Virus record (IMG/VR): IMGVR_UViG_3300037502_001157
Location: 1-38,244 of that record
Direction: 5' to 3' (one strand)
From: a virus
Length of the DNA: 38,244 bases
Below the pieces are notes generated by a model. The model was not told the origin of the DNA. It did no database searches and worked only from the letters and a program-made list of their open reading frames with translations. A program made the translations under genes and the position numbers. Positions 37,010 through 38,244 of the stretch are shown piece after piece (the stretch's first letter is position 1; the number at the start of each line of letters is the position of its first letter).

Positions 37010-38011
37010 ATGGCAAAACCAATATCAATACCAAATACGTTTGCGGGAAGTACAAGTGCTATTCCCCTTGTATATCTCGATCAAGATTTCTCACAATTAT
37101 CCAATGCAACAAATGACCTGGCGACATATTCAAATTATGTGGTGGATACAGGTGTAGCTGATGCTTATATTGCAAATTATCCTGCAAATATTGTAACAAC
37201 TACAATTACTGCAGGTTTACGCTTACAATTTAAAGCAACCAATGCTAATACTGGTGCATCTAATCTTCAAGTACAAGTTAATAGTGTATCTATTGGCTCT
37301 GGTGCAATCAAACTTACAGATGGTTCAGCACTTCCAGCTAACACTATTGTAGCTAATGCAATTGTGGATGTGCAATATGATGGCACAAACTTCCAATTAT
37401 TAAGTGATTCAAGCGGTGGTAAAGAAGTTATCACTGACTTAAATGTGACTGGTAACTTAACAGTTACAGGTACAACTGGTTTAACTGGTGCTTTAACTGC
37501 AAACGTTGCAAATATTACAACAAGTAATATTACTACAGCTAATGTTGCTACCATGTCTGGCACTACAAACTACACAGGACAACAAACATTCACAGGCTCA
37601 TCAAGTATTCTTTCATCTAAGTTTGTAAATAGCTTAGAAACAACTACAGTATCAGCAACGGCTGCTACAGGTACGATTAACTATGATGTGACTACACAGT
37701 CTGTGCTTTATTACACAACTAATGCTAGTGCAAACTGGACAGTAAACTTTAGAGCATCTTCAGGCACATCTTTAAATACAGCTATGGCAACTGGTGAAGC
37801 TATCACAGTTGTATTTTTAGTATCGCAAGGTGCTACAGCTTATTACAATAGCGCTGTACAAATTGATGGATCATCAGTGACACCTAAATATCAAGGTGGC
37901 ACAGCATGGTCTAGTGGTAATGCGTCTGGCATTGATGCTTACTCATACACGATTGTTAAAACAGGATCGGCAACATTTACAGTATTTGCAGCACAAACTC
38001 AATTCAAATAG
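37010..38011 (+). CDS. Tail fibre, N-terminal adaptor type
   Basis: A 333-residue protein starting with AKPISIPNTFAGSTSAIPL then YLDQDFSQL, an N-terminal motif frequent in virion-anchored phage fibres. The centre is a Thr/Asn/Ala-rich beta region with VTGNLTVTGTTGLTGALTAN-type short repeats (about residues 145-180). The C-terminal domain (about 230-333) is beta-rich. It lies between the hub and the large Gly-rich fibre and probably connects fibre to hub. Confidence 0.7.
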   Translation: MAKPISIPNTFAGSTSAIPLVYLDQDFSQLSNATNDLATYSNYVVDTGVADAYIANYPANIVTTTITAGLRLQFKATNANTGASNLQVQVNSVSIGSGAIKLTDGSALPANTIVANAIVDVQYDGTNFQLLSDSSGGKEVITDLNVTGNLTVTGTTGLTGALTANVANITTSNITTANVATMSGTTNYTGQQTFTGSSSILSSKFVNSLETTTVSATAATGTINYDVTTQSVLYYTTNASANWTVNFRASSGTSLNTAMATGEAITVVFLVSQGATAYYNSAVQIDGSSVTPKYQGGTAWSSGNASGIDAYSYTIVKTGSATFTVFAAQTQFK

Positions 38012-38021
38012 GAATTATTGA

Positions 38022-38244
38022 ATGTCACTACTTTCACGTTTAGCCGTTAGAGCAGCCAGAGCTTATGGAATGTTAGCTGGTGGAGCCTCTACCAACGTAT
38101 CTGCTGACTACCTTGTAGTTGCAGGTGGAGGTGGTGGGGGTAATTCTGGAGGTTCTACTTACGGAACAACATCTGGAGGCGGGGGCGGAGGAGCTGGTGG
38201 ACTAACAACATCTACATTCACCTTATCTACGGCTAATACTTATA
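38022..38244 (+). CDS. Start of the Gly-rich fibre gene, 3'-partial
   Basis: 74 codons from an ATG that lies 10 bases after the preceding stop (aggaattattg as RBS region). N-terminus MSLLSRLAVRAARAYGMLAG, then SADYLVVAGGGGGGNSGG and a Gly-rich repeat ending TLSTANTY at the window edge. The YLVVAGGGGG and GGGAGGL-T motifs are the same as in the second repeat of the protein at the left edge (205-300). The frame runs off the window. It is most probably the 5' end of the gene seen at base 2. Confidence 0.75.
   Translation, partial: MSLLSRLAVRAARAYGMLAGGASTNVSADYLVVAGGGGGGNSGGSTYGTTSGGGGGGAGGLTTSTFTLSTANTY

Noticed and set aside
1-38244. tRNA genes, CRISPR array, insertion sequence or integrase with attachment sites
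   Set aside because: No cloverleaf-type sequence, no regularly spaced repeats, no transposase or integrase motif was found on reading both strands.

Overview
The window is most of the genome of a tailed bacteriophage with low GC. It encodes a portal, terminase large subunit, major capsid protein, connector and stopper proteins, a row of large internal-virion-type proteins, fibres and a lysis cassette. I see no tape-measure protein, major tail-tube protein, integrase or recognisable lysogeny repressor. This fits a virulent, short-tailed (podovirus-like) phage of a Gram-negative, probably aquatic, proteobacterium. The host cannot be fixed from sequence alone. No single-subunit RNA polymerase, DNA polymerase, primase or helicase is visible.

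Layout. Two transcription arms diverge from an AT-rich spacer (24151-24761). The rightward (late) arm starts at a good sigma70-type promoter (about 24701-24730). It carries terminase, portal, small head proteins, scaffold-like protein, capsid, decoration-like proteins, connector, gp10-like hub and fibre genes up to the right edge. It continues at the left edge (2-15776) with the large Gly-rich LamG/SPRY fibre, more fibre genes, an acyl carrier protein plus beta-ketoacyl synthase pair, internal virion proteins, a set of tiny basic proteins and holins with an M15 endolysin. The 74 codons at the right edge (38022 on) and the reading frame open at base 2 are very probably the two ends of one Gly-rich fibre gene. 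The window is therefore a permuted, nearly closed genome that lacks a short repetitive piece.

The leftward (early/middle) arm (24150 down to 15773) holds small acidic proteins, an ArdA-type antirestriction protein, a half-length DnaN-like sliding clamp, a SleB-like hydrolase, a lipoprotein and a recombination set (YqaJ exonuclease, RecT annealase, SSB-like protein, RusA resolvase). It ends with a glycosyltransferase that meets the late arm tail to tail. Inside this arm, 20283-20728 is non-coding. It contains four perfect DnaA boxes at exact 11-bp spacing next to an AT-rich, hairpin-rich tract, which makes it a strong candidate replication origin. With no phage polymerase visible, the picture is of a phage that recruits host DnaA and the host replisome, possibly with its own clamp, and processes DNA by recombination.

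The most unusual points are: (1) an ACP and a KAS I/II-type ketosynthase, translationally coupled, placed in the late virion operon next to a possible acyltransferase; (2) the DnaA-box array together with a mini-clamp; (3) a recurrent 5' leader (TTCTAAC, short spacer, AAGGGG, start codon) in front of many leftward genes, in two or three cases preceded by hairpins and a compact palindrome; (4) six GSGYT repeats inserted in a gp10-like tail hub; (5) at least five tiny proteins with strongly basic tails. Family names come from recognition of motifs by eye; no database search was run.
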